Part shown: in pieces, positions 1-11,200 of the stretch
How positions within the stretch are numbered: position 1 is the stretch's first letter
Layout: the number at the start of each line of letters is the position of its first letter
NCBI RefSeq assembly: GCF_900089955.1
Contig: NZ_FLQX01000134.1
Span: 1 to 64,000, forward strand
DNA length: 64,000 nt
Source: Candidatus Accumulibacter aalborgensis
GTDB taxonomy: Bacteria; Pseudomonadota; Gammaproteobacteria; Burkholderiales; Rhodocyclaceae
Direction: 5' to 3'
Position numbers and translations under genes: made by a program
Notes under the pieces: generated by a model
The model's database searches: none
What the model saw: only the letters and a program-made list of their open reading frames with translations
What the model was told of the DNA's origin: nothing

Positions 1-153
1 CGGATGACTGGCGAAAGCCGGGCCGATCAGTGGCTGGGCGGCCCGGCAGTAGCCACACCAGGAGGCACCGAACTCGATCACCGTCGGTTCTTCGAGCGTG
101 TCGATCTCGGCGCGCAACGGTTCGGCTTCGGGATCGAGGGTATTCAGGCGCAT
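1..153 (-). CDS. Thioredoxin-family protein, N-terminal part (runs off the window)
   Basis: Minus-strand reading from an ATG at 153 gives a protein beginning MRLNTLDPEAEPLRAEI and containing IEFGASWCGYCRAAQPL, the thioredoxin-fold active-site signature with a WCGYC redox motif near residue 35. There is no signal peptide, so a cytoplasmic thioredoxin-like protein is likely. GGAGAC lies just upstream of the ATG. The rest of the gene lies before position 1. It is on the same strand as katG, about 150 bp downstream of it, so a role in redox homeostasis is plausible but inferred from position only. Confidence 0.8.
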   Translation of the reverse strand, partial: MRLNTLDPEAEPLRAEIDTLEEPTVIEFGASWCGYCRAAQPLIGPAFASHP

Positions 154-179
154 GGTGTCTCCAGGGCGGTAAGCGGTAA

Positions 180-205
180 GCCCTCCCTGTCGAATCAGGA
201 AGGGC
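180..205 (-). terminator. Hairpin between katG and the thioredoxin-like gene, possible katG terminator
   Basis: Inverted repeat GCCCTCCCTG / CAGGAAGGGC with a 6-nt loop and one mismatched pair, about 100 nt past the katG stop. There is no strong T-run on the minus strand, so it could be a weak terminator or an mRNA-end stabilising hairpin. Confidence 0.35.
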
Positions 206-300
206 ATCTCGACCAAGGATACCTCAGTTTGGCGAGCAAGTTGCCCAGGCTGCCATCGGACATCGGCCAGAACAGGATTTCTAAGACTTATCCCCCGAGA

Positions 301-2511
<2,211 letters not shown>

Positions 2512-2610
2512 CTATTTGAAATCGACTACCCGATTCAGTCTGGAGTTTGGGCACCGATCGATCAACGAATCTCTTCGCGTGAGATCACTTGAAGAATCTC
2601 CCGTATGCAC

Positions 2611-2641
2611 GCCAGACGATCCAAGTCTAGGATCGCCTGGC
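2611..2641. promoter_or_regulatory. Imperfect inverted repeat upstream of katG
   Basis: GCCAGACGATCC / GGATCGCCTGGC with a 7-nt spacer and one mismatch, lying between the M1-peptidase stop (2686) and the katG start (2496). With no T-run it may be an operator for katG or the end of the upstream transcript. Confidence 0.35.
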
Positions 2642-2685
2642 CCATTGGTCCAATCAATTGTGGGTATAGACTCGATTGTGAATGG

Positions 2686-4827
2686 CTATTGCTCGGATGA
2701 GGCGCGCGACGGGTGGGAAGTCGATACGCAAGCCTTGGGTGACCACGACGCGGGGCTGTTGGAACGGTCTTGATCGTGTTTCTCGCTCCGCACGCTGATC
2801 ACCGGCGCCTGTGCCGGCCACAGTCCGCGCTCGATGACTCGCCCGCCATCGAATACCAGCCAGCTTTGCCCGCCGTAGTGCGGCAGCGGCCGCGCCAGCG
2901 CAACCAGCGCGGCGGCATCGGCAGCGGCCACCGCGAGCAGCGGTCCGCTGGCGATCGTCCACACCCGCGCCGAGCCGCGCCCGCCGTTTTCCCCCAGGGC
3001 TTCCGCTTGCTTCGGCAAGCCAATGACGGCCAGCGCGACGTCGATCTCGCTCGGTGTGCCGATGAGCAGCACCGACTCGTCGGCAGCCAGCGCCGCTTTG
3101 ACATCCGGCAAGCCGAGCGGCGTCGCCGGCCGCTCGAAAAACCGACCGGCGACGATCTGGGCCGCCTCGCGAAACGCTGCATCGCCGCCGACAACGACCC
3201 AGCGCGGCTTGGGCGCACCGACCCAGCGGCGCAGGATGGGCGGCCGCTCAGCCACATCGAGCCGGCGCCAGACGCGTGCTTCGGGGTCGAGGCGGAGCCG
3301 CTCCGGGCGAAAGTCGAGATCGATCTCGGCCAGCGTGCGCGCGCCGTCCAACTCCACCCAGCGCACGACGCGTCGCTCGCCAGCGGCGATTTCGACCGGC
3401 AAGCGGAGGGCGAGCGGCGGGCTCTCCTGACGCAGTGTCAGGCGCAGGCGATAGCCGGTTGCGTAGCGGCTGACTACGGCGTCGACGAGCGCTACCTCGG
3501 GCAACTGCCGCGAGTTCAGCCACTGCGCGAAGAAGGCGCGCAGATCGGCGCCCGAGGCACGCTCGAAGGCACGCCGCAGGTCGTCCCAGTTGGCCCGGCG
3601 GAAGCGCTGCGCCTGCCAGAAATCGCGGAGACCCTGCCGGAACGCTGCTTCGCCGATGCGGTCGCGCAGCATAAGGAAAAGCATCGCCGCCTTGCCGTAG
3701 CCGATTGCTTCATCGGCTCCATGGCGACGCGAACGGAAGTCGTGCAGCGCCGGCTGGTCCGCTGCCGGCAGCGCAGCGGCGTCGCGTAGCCAGCCAAGAC
3801 GCATGTCGCGCCCGGCCGCCGCCGAACGATCCTCGCTGTAGGCGTAATCCGCGAGGAAGGTGGTCAGACCCTCGCTCCAGTTGCCGCCGCGCGCGTCGGC
3901 ATGAACCCCGTTGCCCCACCAGTTGTGAAGGATTTCATGACCGAGGGAGGTGGCGCGGATGAACGGCAGGCGCAGGACTTCGACGCCGAGATAGGTCAGC
4001 GTCGGCATGCCGAAGCCGGTCGGCAGCGGGCTGGCGACGATCGAGAAGGCGTCATAGGGATAGGCGCCGATGAGTCGGCTGTAGCGCGCAATGTAGCGCT
4101 CGCTGTCGGCGAGGTAGCCCTCGGCGAGCCCCGGTTCGTCGTCGATGTCGGCCGGGAAATAGCTGCGCAGGCGCAGCGCCGGCGCGCCCTCGCGAGCCAC
4201 CAGACGCTCGCGTACGCGCCATGGCCCAGCCATCAGGTCGATGCCGTCGGTCGGCTGCGGGAACTCGAACTCGGCCCGGTAGCGATCGCCGGCGCTGGTC
4301 GGCAGTCGCTCATCGAGCAGGCGGCCGGCAACCAGCGCGCGCTGCTCACCGGGCACCGAGAGGCGCACGCGATAGCCGAACAGTGCACCCGAAGGCTGCG
4401 GATACCAGGCACTGCCGGCAGGAAGAAACGAGCCTTCAGGCGCCGCCATCGGCGGCAGCCCGAGCAGCACCTGACGATGGTCGCGGCTCAATTCGGTCGC
4501 CGGCAGCGTGCCGGCGTAGGTCAGGCGAAGCCCCGTTGCGCCTGCCGGCAGGGCGATCCGCCACAGACGGGTGTTGGCGTGGGGATCGCCGCGACGCCTG
4601 CTGGTCGCGTCGGCCGGCAAAAGCGTATGGCCGGCCGCCGTTGCCTCGCTCACGGTCAAGGATTCATGCAGCTCGAACTCGAAGCTTCGCCCGGAAACCG
4701 GCAGCTCGGCGACCACTTCGAGTCGCCGCGTGCCGGGATCGAGCGTCACCGCGAGGTCCAGCCCCGGCGCGCCCTCGACCCCTGCTGCCAGGAGCAGGAG
4801 AGCGCCAGCAATCCAGACGCGCTTCAC
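2686..4827 (-). CDS. Secreted M1-family (gluzincin) aminopeptidase-like protein
   Basis: A 713-aa protein with a signal peptide (about residues 1-20), so probably periplasmic or outer-membrane associated. The zinc site is visible as GHEILHNWWGN (H297, E298, H301) followed by NWSEG (E319), giving HExxH with 17 residues before the third ligand, against 18 in classical M1 enzymes. The N-terminal beta-sandwich and the helical region after the active site fit an M1 peptidase. The C-terminal ~200 residues are not a standard ERAP-type domain and I do not recognise them. The gene overlaps the end of the ChaN-PDZ gene by 4 bp (ATGA), implying translational coupling. The last ~30 residues read through low-complexity sequence, so the native C-terminus may be altered. 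Confidence 0.8.
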   Translation of the reverse strand: MKRVWIAGALLLLAAGVEGAPGLDLAVTLDPGTRRLEVVAELPVSGRSFEFELHESLTVSEATAAGHTLLPADATSRRRGDPHANTRLWRIALPAGATGLRLTYAGTLPATELSRDHRQVLLGLPPMAAPEGSFLPAGSAWYPQPSGALFGYRVRLSVPGEQRALVAGRLLDERLPTSAGDRYRAEFEFPQPTDGIDLMAGPWRVRERLVAREGAPALRLRSYFPADIDDEPGLAEGYLADSERYIARYSRLIGAYPYDAFSIVASPLPTGFGMPTLTYLGVEVLRLPFIRATSLGHEILHNWWGNGVHADARGGNWSEGLTTFLADYAYSEDRSAAAGRDMRLGWLRDAAALPAADQPALHDFRSRRHGADEAIGYGKAAMLFLMLRDRIGEAAFRQGLRDFWQAQRFRRANWDDLRRAFERASGADLRAFFAQWLNSRQLPEVALVDAVVSRYATGYRLRLTLRQESPPLALRLPVEIAAGERRVVRWVELDGARTLAEIDLDFRPERLRLDPEARVWRRLDVAERPPILRRWVGAPKPRWVVVGGDAAFREAAQIVAGRFFERPATPLGLPDVKAALAADESVLLIGTPSEIDVALAVIGLPKQAEALGENGGRGSARVWTIASGPLLAVAAADAAALVALARPLPHYGGQSWLVFDGGRVIERGLWPAQAPVISVRSEKHDQDRSNSPASWSPKACVSTSHPSRASSEQ

Positions 4828-6032
4828 GATGCGGACGGAAAGCGGATGACGACGTCGAGCGTGGCTTCGCCGCGCTTGACGCGCAGCGGCAGCCAGGTGC
4901 CCGGCGGCGATGCGCGCACCACCTCGATCACCATGCCGGCTTTGGTGGCCGGCCGACCGGCGACTTCGAGCAGGCGGTCACCGGCGGCGAGTCCACTCTG
5001 GTCGGCGAGACTGCCGGCGGTGACGGCCAGCACGCGCACGCCGACCTGCCCGGTTTCGGCGTCGTCGAGCTGAACGCCGAGGCGCGGCGGCGGCACCGGT
5101 GTCGCGGGTTTTGTCGGCAAGGAGAAGACCGCGTCGGCAAAGCCCGGGCGAATCTCGTGGCAATCCTCATCGGCTGAGAGCGGCAGGAGCGTGACGACGC
5201 CACCGACACCCAGATCGCGCAACTGATGCGGCACGCCGAGGCCGTAGCGCAGATGCCCGCTGCCCATGATGCCGACGACCAGCGGCGAGCGCCCCTGTAG
5301 TCCTTCCCCCCGCCGGGCCAGCAGCGCCTCGGCCATGGCGCGGTCCCAATTCTGTTGGGCCTCGACGAAGTGCTTGAAAGCGCTGCCGCGGCGCGCATCC
5401 TGGCCGTGCGCATGCTGCCGATGAACGCTGAACAGCAAATCGCGATAAGCCTCGCTTGCCGGCGCCGCCCGGCCGACGCCCTCGCGCTCGCTCTCGGGGA
5501 TGGCATCCCAGCCCTTGTCGCCAATGGCCCGGGTCAGTTTGGCATCGACATTGAGGGCGACCATCGGGATGCGGTTGATGCGCGCGAATTCGAACAGCGG
5601 CAGATAGAGTCCTATTGGAATGTTCCAGGTCTCCTCCCACGCCGTTTGCGCGAGCAGTGCCGATACGGTCAACTCGCCCGCCACCCAGCGATCGAGCGCT
5701 GGCTGCACGCGGCGTGGGAACATCTCGAAGCCGATCACCAGGTCCGGGCGCAGCGCGTGCAACCCGGCCAGAACCTGCGCCTGCCAGCGATGCTGATCCT
5801 CGTCGTCGTGGCGCTCGCCGAGCAGCACAATTTCGGCGGCGGCCGCCCGTGCCAGCACTTCGTTGCCGGCAACGCTTACAGTGGTTTTGCCGAACGCTTG
5901 CCACCAGCCGCGAGGGGTGGCACAGGCGGCAGGCGCTGCCGACGAGCCGAGCGCAGCCGCCGAGGCGACAAGCGCAGCGACGACGGCAACGAGCGACCAC
6001 AGGAGCGGCCGTGGAGTGCGGTGAATATTCAT
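4824..6032 (-). CDS. ChaN-like (haem-binding DUF399) protein with C-terminal PDZ domain
   Basis: A 402-aa exported protein. The N-terminus has a hydrophobic signal (residues 12-32). The ChaN/DUF399 domain follows, with its typical LLGERHDDEDQH motif near residue 72, GFEMFPRRVQP, and a later MGSGHLRYGLGVP segment. A PDZ domain occupies about residues 310-400 (RLGVQLDD...GLAAGDRLLEVAGRPAT). ChaN proteins bind haem and resemble the TraB/Tiki erythromycin-esterase-like fold. I chose the ATG at 6032 because GAGGT lies at a good distance; a GTG 9 nt earlier is possible. Overlap with the M1 peptidase gene suggests the two act together, perhaps with PDZ presenting substrates or cofactor; that is inference. 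Confidence 0.8.
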   Translation of the reverse strand: MNIHRTPRPLLWSLVAVVAALVASAAALGSSAAPAACATPRGWWQAFGKTTVSVAGNEVLARAAAAEIVLLGERHDDEDQHRWQAQVLAGLHALRPDLVIGFEMFPRRVQPALDRWVAGELTVSALLAQTAWEETWNIPIGLYLPLFEFARINRIPMVALNVDAKLTRAIGDKGWDAIPESEREGVGRAAPASEAYRDLLFSVHRQHAHGQDARRGSAFKHFVEAQQNWDRAMAEALLARRGEGLQGRSPLVVGIMGSGHLRYGLGVPHQLRDLGVGGVVTLLPLSADEDCHEIRPGFADAVFSLPTKPATPVPPPRLGVQLDDAETGQVGVRVLAVTAGSLADQSGLAAGDRLLEVAGRPATKAGMVIEVVRASPPGTWLPLRVKRGEATLDVVIRFPSAS

Positions 6033-6151
6033 GTCGTGCACCTCAACAAGTCTTCATGGGTGCTTCCCTTTGTCCTGCACAACAAAGTATGGCGCATATT
6101 GTCGTTCCGAATGGCTGCGCATGAACGCTATCGCAGACCGGCGATCGACGC

Positions 6152-6370
6152 CTCGACGAACACATGGGACGGCTGGGTTAGCGCATGGTGCGCTACGCGG
6201 ACGACTTCGTCATCCTCTGCCAAAGCGTGGAACAAGCGGTAGAACAAGCGCAGACCGCAATGGCAGAAGTTGCCAGGTCGATCAAGGCCAACGGCCTGAC
6301 CCTGGGCGCGGACAAAACCCACCTCGGGGATTGCCGGATAGAAGGGCAGGGGTTTGAGTTTCTGGGCTAC
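6152..6370 (+). pseudogene. Group II intron reverse transcriptase fragment (ltrA-like), interrupted by a stop
   Basis: The plus frame reads LDEHMGRLG-stop-RMVRYADDFVILC and on to EGQGFEFLGYQ. YADD is the reverse-transcriptase catalytic box, and the flanking residues match intron-encoded proteins. An in-frame TAG stands where a Tyr codon is usual. Homology begins abruptly near 6152 and stops after LGY near 6370, so only about 70 codons of the palm domain remain. No maturase domain or intron RNA domains V/VI were recognised nearby. It is a relic of a mobile intron between chaN and tamA. Confidence 0.8.
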
Positions 6371-6570
6371 CAGCAACTCACTCGGCGGGCGCCTGCCCGG
6401 CACCCAGCCGAATGTTGATCCTGCAGAATGCTGTCGCAAAAGGTGTATCCTATGGCGCCTGCTGTCACCGTCGGCAAGCCGGTCAGGCCGGGCTGCCGAC
6501 GCTTTCCGGCGTGCTGACGGAACATTCCCGGCCACCATTGGCCGTTTGCCATGCCGGCTCTGACCACTGA

Positions 6571-8283
6571 ATGCACAGACCCTTTGTTGCCCTCGCAGCG
6601 CTGCTGCTCGCCCTGCCTGCCGTCGCCGCCGTGCCGCAACTGGTGGCGCCGGACGACGTGCGCGAACTGTTGAGCAGCTTCCTGGAGTTCGGCGATGTCG
6701 CTGACGCCACGGCGCAGGCAGCCTTCGAGCGCCGGATGCAGCGCGAGGTGCCGAAGCTGTTGGCAACCGAGGGTTATTTTTCACCGACCGTCGTCCTGCG
6801 CCAAGGTGATGAGTTGCTGCGGCTGGAAGTCGACCCCGGCCCGCGCTCGCTGATCGGCGTCGTGGACATCGAGATAGCCGGTGATCTCGACACCACCCGG
6901 CGCAAGGCGCTGTTGAGCAACTGGAAGCTGAAAACCGGCCAGCCCTTCCGGCAGGCCGAATGGGATGCTGCCAAGCAATCGCTGCTCGCCGACCTGCTGG
7001 CGGTCGACTACGCAGGCGCCCGCCTGCTGGATACCCGCGCCGACGTCGATCCCGAGGCTCGCCGCGTGGATCTGCACGTCGCTGCGGAAACGGGCCCGCG
7101 TTACCGTTTCGGCGAACTGGAGATCAGCGGTCTGCAGCGCTACTCGCAGGAACTGGTCAGGCGCTTCAACCACAGCGTCACGCCCGGCGACGAATACCGG
7201 GAAGACCGGCTGCTGGCCTTGCAGGCGGCCTTGCAGAGCACGCCGTACTTCGTCTCGGTGAGTGTCTTGCTGGCCCGGGGTGACGAGGGCAGCGCGTCGA
7301 CCTTGTCGGAGGATGGATGGCTGACCGCCCCGGTGCGCGTGCAACTGCGTGAGCGCGCACCGCACCAGGTGACTCTTGGCGCGGGTTACAGCACCAATAC
7401 CGGCGCGCGCGTCGAGGCGGCCTATCGCAGCAGCGATCTGTTCGGCCGCGCCTGGGAACTGCAGACCGGCGTGCGCATCGAGCAGGTGCGCCAGACAGCG
7501 TATGCGGACGTTTTTTTTCCGCCCGACGACAGGCAGCGGCGTGACGGTGTCGGTACGGCCGTCGAGGACTCCGATATCGAGAATCTGGGCATCAAGCGTT
7601 TCGCCGTCGGGGCGACGCGTCTTCAGCGCTTCGGCAGCGTCGAACAGCGTCTGAACCTCAACTGGCAGGAGGAAAGGCAGTCGCCGCAGGGCGCACCGTC
7701 GACCACCAACCGTGCGCTGACCGCCCTCGTCGGCTGGACCTGGCGGCATGCCGATGACCCACTCGACTTGGCCGAGGGCATCGCGCTGCAGGTGCAGTTG
7801 GGCGGCGCCAGCAAACAGTTGCTTTCCGACCAGAACTTCGTGCGCACTTATTTCCGTTACAGTCAGGGGTTTCCGCTGACCGCCAGCGACGCGCTGCTCT
7901 TCCGCGGCGAGCTGGGAGCCACCTTTGCCCCGTCGTCGAATGGCATTCCGCAGGATTTTCTCTTTCGCGCCGGCGGCACCAATTCGGTGCGCGGCTACCC
8001 GTATCTCAGCCTGGGTGTCAAGGAGGGCTCGGCGGTCGTCGGTGGGCGCTACCTGATGACGATGAGCGCCGAATACACGCACTGGATCAGTTCAACGTGG
8101 GGTGCGGCGGCTTTTGTCGATGCCGGTAACGCAGTCGATGAGCCGCAGGCGATGAATCTGGCTGTCGGCTACGGCGTCGGCGCGCGCTGGAAGAGTCCGG
8201 CCGGACCACTGGGAATCGACCTCGCCTATGGCCAGCGCGACGGCTCGCTGCGCTTCGACTTCTCGCTGGCCATACCGTTTTGA
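6571..8283 (+). CDS. tamA: TamA, Omp85-family outer-membrane translocation subunit
   Basis: A 570-aa protein with a cleavable signal (about 1-19), N-terminal POTRA domains (about 25-260) and a C-terminal 16-strand-type barrel (about 270-570). The Omp85 lid signature is visible in SVRGYPYLSLG, and the protein ends in Phe as outer-membrane barrels do. With TamB it forms the translocation and assembly module, which helps insert outer-membrane proteins and, in recent work on TamB/AsmA-like proteins, links to phospholipid transport. The next gene starts inside its stop codon (TTGA overlap at 8280-8283), fitting a coupled tamAB operon. Confidence 0.93.
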   Translation: MHRPFVALAALLLALPAVAAVPQLVAPDDVRELLSSFLEFGDVADATAQAAFERRMQREVPKLLATEGYFSPTVVLRQGDELLRLEVDPGPRSLIGVVDIEIAGDLDTTRRKALLSNWKLKTGQPFRQAEWDAAKQSLLADLLAVDYAGARLLDTRADVDPEARRVDLHVAAETGPRYRFGELEISGLQRYSQELVRRFNHSVTPGDEYREDRLLALQAALQSTPYFVSVSVLLARGDEGSASTLSEDGWLTAPVRVQLRERAPHQVTLGAGYSTNTGARVEAAYRSSDLFGRAWELQTGVRIEQVRQTAYADVFFPPDDRQRRDGVGTAVEDSDIENLGIKRFAVGATRLQRFGSVEQRLNLNWQEERQSPQGAPSTTNRALTALVGWTWRHADDPLDLAEGIALQVQLGGASKQLLSDQNFVRTYFRYSQGFPLTASDALLFRGELGATFAPSSNGIPQDFLFRAGGTNSVRGYPYLSLGVKEGSAVVGGRYLMTMSAEYTHWISSTWGAAAFVDAGNAVDEPQAMNLAVGYGVGARWKSPAGPLGIDLAYGQRDGSLRFDFSLAIPF

Positions 8284-11200
8284 ACCACGATGCCAATCGA
8301 GGAGCCGGTGAAGAGCCCGCAGCGGCGGACCAGGAGGCGGCTGTGCCGCGACGGCAACGCCGACGTTGGCCGTGGCTTGCCGGCAGCGGCACCTTGCTGC
8401 TGGCGCTGGCCGGCGTCGGCTGGCTGTTGGGTAGCGCCGCCGGTCTGCGCCTGGCGTGCCAGATGATCGAACGGCTGGCTGCCGGGCAGCTCAGCATCGT
8501 GGCCCCGGCCGGCGCGCTTGGTCGATCATTTTCCGTGGCCTCCGTGCACTGGCGCAGCGAGACGCTCGATGTCCAGGTGCAGGACTTGCAGTTCGATTGG
8601 CGTCCGGCCGAGCTGCTGCACGGTCGCTTCGCCGTTAGCCGCATCGCGGCAGCCAGCCTGCGTCTGGCGAACGTGGCCAGCAGCGAGCCGCTGCTCCTGC
8701 CCGACAGCCTGCGCTTACCGCTGGCGATCGAGGTCGAACAACTGGCTGTCGGGCGCATCGAGGTCGGCGACCACGCTTACCCGGAAGGCAAGGCGGTGCT
8801 GATCGCCGAAGCGCTTGCCGCTCGCCTGTCGAGTGATGGCACGCTGCATCGCCTGCCCGAACTGCAGGTCCGCGTCGCCGGGCTCGCCGTCGTCGGCGAA
8901 GCCTCGCTGGCCGCCGACAGACCGTTTGCCCTGCAAGCGAAAGCCGGCATCGAGGGTGAAGCTGGCGGGCGGCAGCTCGCTTTCGATCTCTCCGCCGACG
9001 GTCGTCTCGAAGAGTTCGTCGTGCTGGGCAGCGCACGGCCGCTGGTGGCGCGATCGGGCCAGGAGGGTGGCCAGGGCAGCAGCAAGCAGGGTGACCAGGG
9101 CAGCGGCAAGGATGCTGGCAAGGATGCAGGCAAGGATGCAGGCAAGGATGCAGGCAAGGACTTCGCCGGCGAGGACTTCAGCGGCGAACTCTCGGCGCGG
9201 ATCAGCCCCTTTGCGTCACAGCCGGTCCGCGAAGCGGTCGCCAGCCTGTCGGCGATCGACCCGGCAGCCTGGATCAGCGGCGCTCCCCAGGCTGCGCTCG
9301 ATGTGCGTGTCGACTTGCAGCCGCTGGGCGATGCAGGCACCGACCTCGGAGGACGCTTGCGGGTGGTCAACCGGCTGCCGGGCGCCATCGACCGGCAGCG
9401 CGTGCCGCTCGACTCGCTGGTCGCCGGCCTGAGGCTGAGCGCGGGCGAGCTGCGCCTGGACGATCTCGATGCCCGGCTGTCCGGCGGCGGACGCCTGCAA
9501 GGCAGCGGCACGCTGCGCGACGACGAACTGGCGCTGCGCGTCACGGTCGGCGCGCTCGACGCGAGCGCGCTGTACAGCGGCCTGCGCCGCACACAACTGG
9601 CGGGTCCGCTGCGCGCCACGCTCGGTCTGCATAGCCAGTCACTTGCCGCCGAACTGCGCGACCCGCATTTTGCGATCCAGGGCAAACTGGTCATCGACCC
9701 GGCCGAAGTCGTCGTCGACACGCTGCGGCTGGATGCCGGCGACGCGCAACTCGCCGCCAGCGGCAAGATCGCCCTGCTCGACGCGGGGAAATTTGCCCTG
9801 CGCGGAAGCCTGAAGAATTTCGATCCCAGCCGTTTCGCAAAGCTGCCGGCGGCGCGCCTCAACGCGGACTTCGACGCGCAGGGAAGCAGCCATCCGCAAC
9901 TCGCTCTCGGACTTCGCTTCCAACTGCGCGACAGCCACTTCGGCAAGGAGTCGTTGGCCGGTCGCGGCGAGATCGACCTCGCCGGTCAGCGGTTACGCCA
10001 GGCCGACGTCGAACTGGCGGTGGCCGGCAACCGCCTGTCGGCGAAAGGCGCTTTCGGCGCCCCGGGTGATCTCCTGACGGTGTCGATCGCCGCACCCAAG
10101 CTCGATCCGCTGGGTGTGGCCGGCGACCTGAATGGCAGGCTAGTCCTCGGTGGCAGCCTGAGAACACCCGAGGTGTCCGCGGACCTGCATTCGCTGCGTC
10201 TGGCAGTCGCGGGCCGCGGCCAGATCCGTGGGCTCGATCTCGAAGCTCGTCTTGGCGACGGTCGCCAGGGTACGCTGAGCGGCAAGCTGCGCGTTGCCGG
10301 GGTGGATCTGCCCAGCGGCGAGAGCGCGCTGCGTGATCTCGTCTTCGATGCCGACGGCGTACGCAGCGCGCATCGTCTGCGCGGCCAGTTGAGCCTGCCG
10401 GGCAAACGTGATCTGCATCTGTTGCTCGACGGCGGCTTTTCCTCGCCACCGGCCGCGATGAGCTGGGCCGGCACGCTGAGCGAGCTGACGCTGTCGTCCG
10501 CGACCGACCAGAGCAGACCCTTCCTGCGGCTGCTCGCGGCGATGCCGCTGCAGGCCACTGCCGGCAGTATCAGCGCCGGCCCGGCGCAGTTCGCCGGTGC
10601 CGGCTGGACGGCCAAGCTTGAGCGGGTGCACTACGAACAAGAACGCTGGCAGACCGCCGGCAGCGTGCGCGGCTTGCCGCTGGCGGCGACGCTGGCCGAG
10701 TTCCCGGAGTGGTTCAGCGGCTTTGCCGCGGCGGTGAAGAGCAACGGCGAACCGCTGCGTCTCAATGCCGAGTGGGAGCTTGGCGCTGGTAGCGCCGGCC
10801 CTGCAGCGCCTGCGCCGCAGGCGGCACAGGCGGTACGCTCCGCCTTGCCGACGGGGCGCTTGCGGCTGTGGCGCGAGAGCGGTGATCTCGTCGTCGGCGC
10901 CTTGCCGCTCGGCATGGAGGAGGGCGTCCTGAGCCTGCAGGTCGGCGCTGGCCGGGTCGAAGCGCAGCTCAGGCTGCGCGGCAAGCGGCTCGGCGAAGTC
11001 GACGGAGAACTGAGCGCTGCCAGTTCCGCCGCTGCGCTGATCGACCGGCTGGCGCCGTGGCGCGGCAAGCTCAGGCTGACTGTCCCGGATCTCGCCTGGG
11101 CCGGCCCGCTGATCGGCGATGGCTGGCAACTGGGTGGCCGTCTTTCCGGCGACCTGGGGGTCAGCGGCACCCCGGCGCAGCCGCGCCTCAGCGGCGAATG

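Noticed and set aside
9105-9158. Possible CRISPR-like short repeat array
   Set aside because: Units are 12 bp, contiguous, without spacers, and inside the tamB coding frame.
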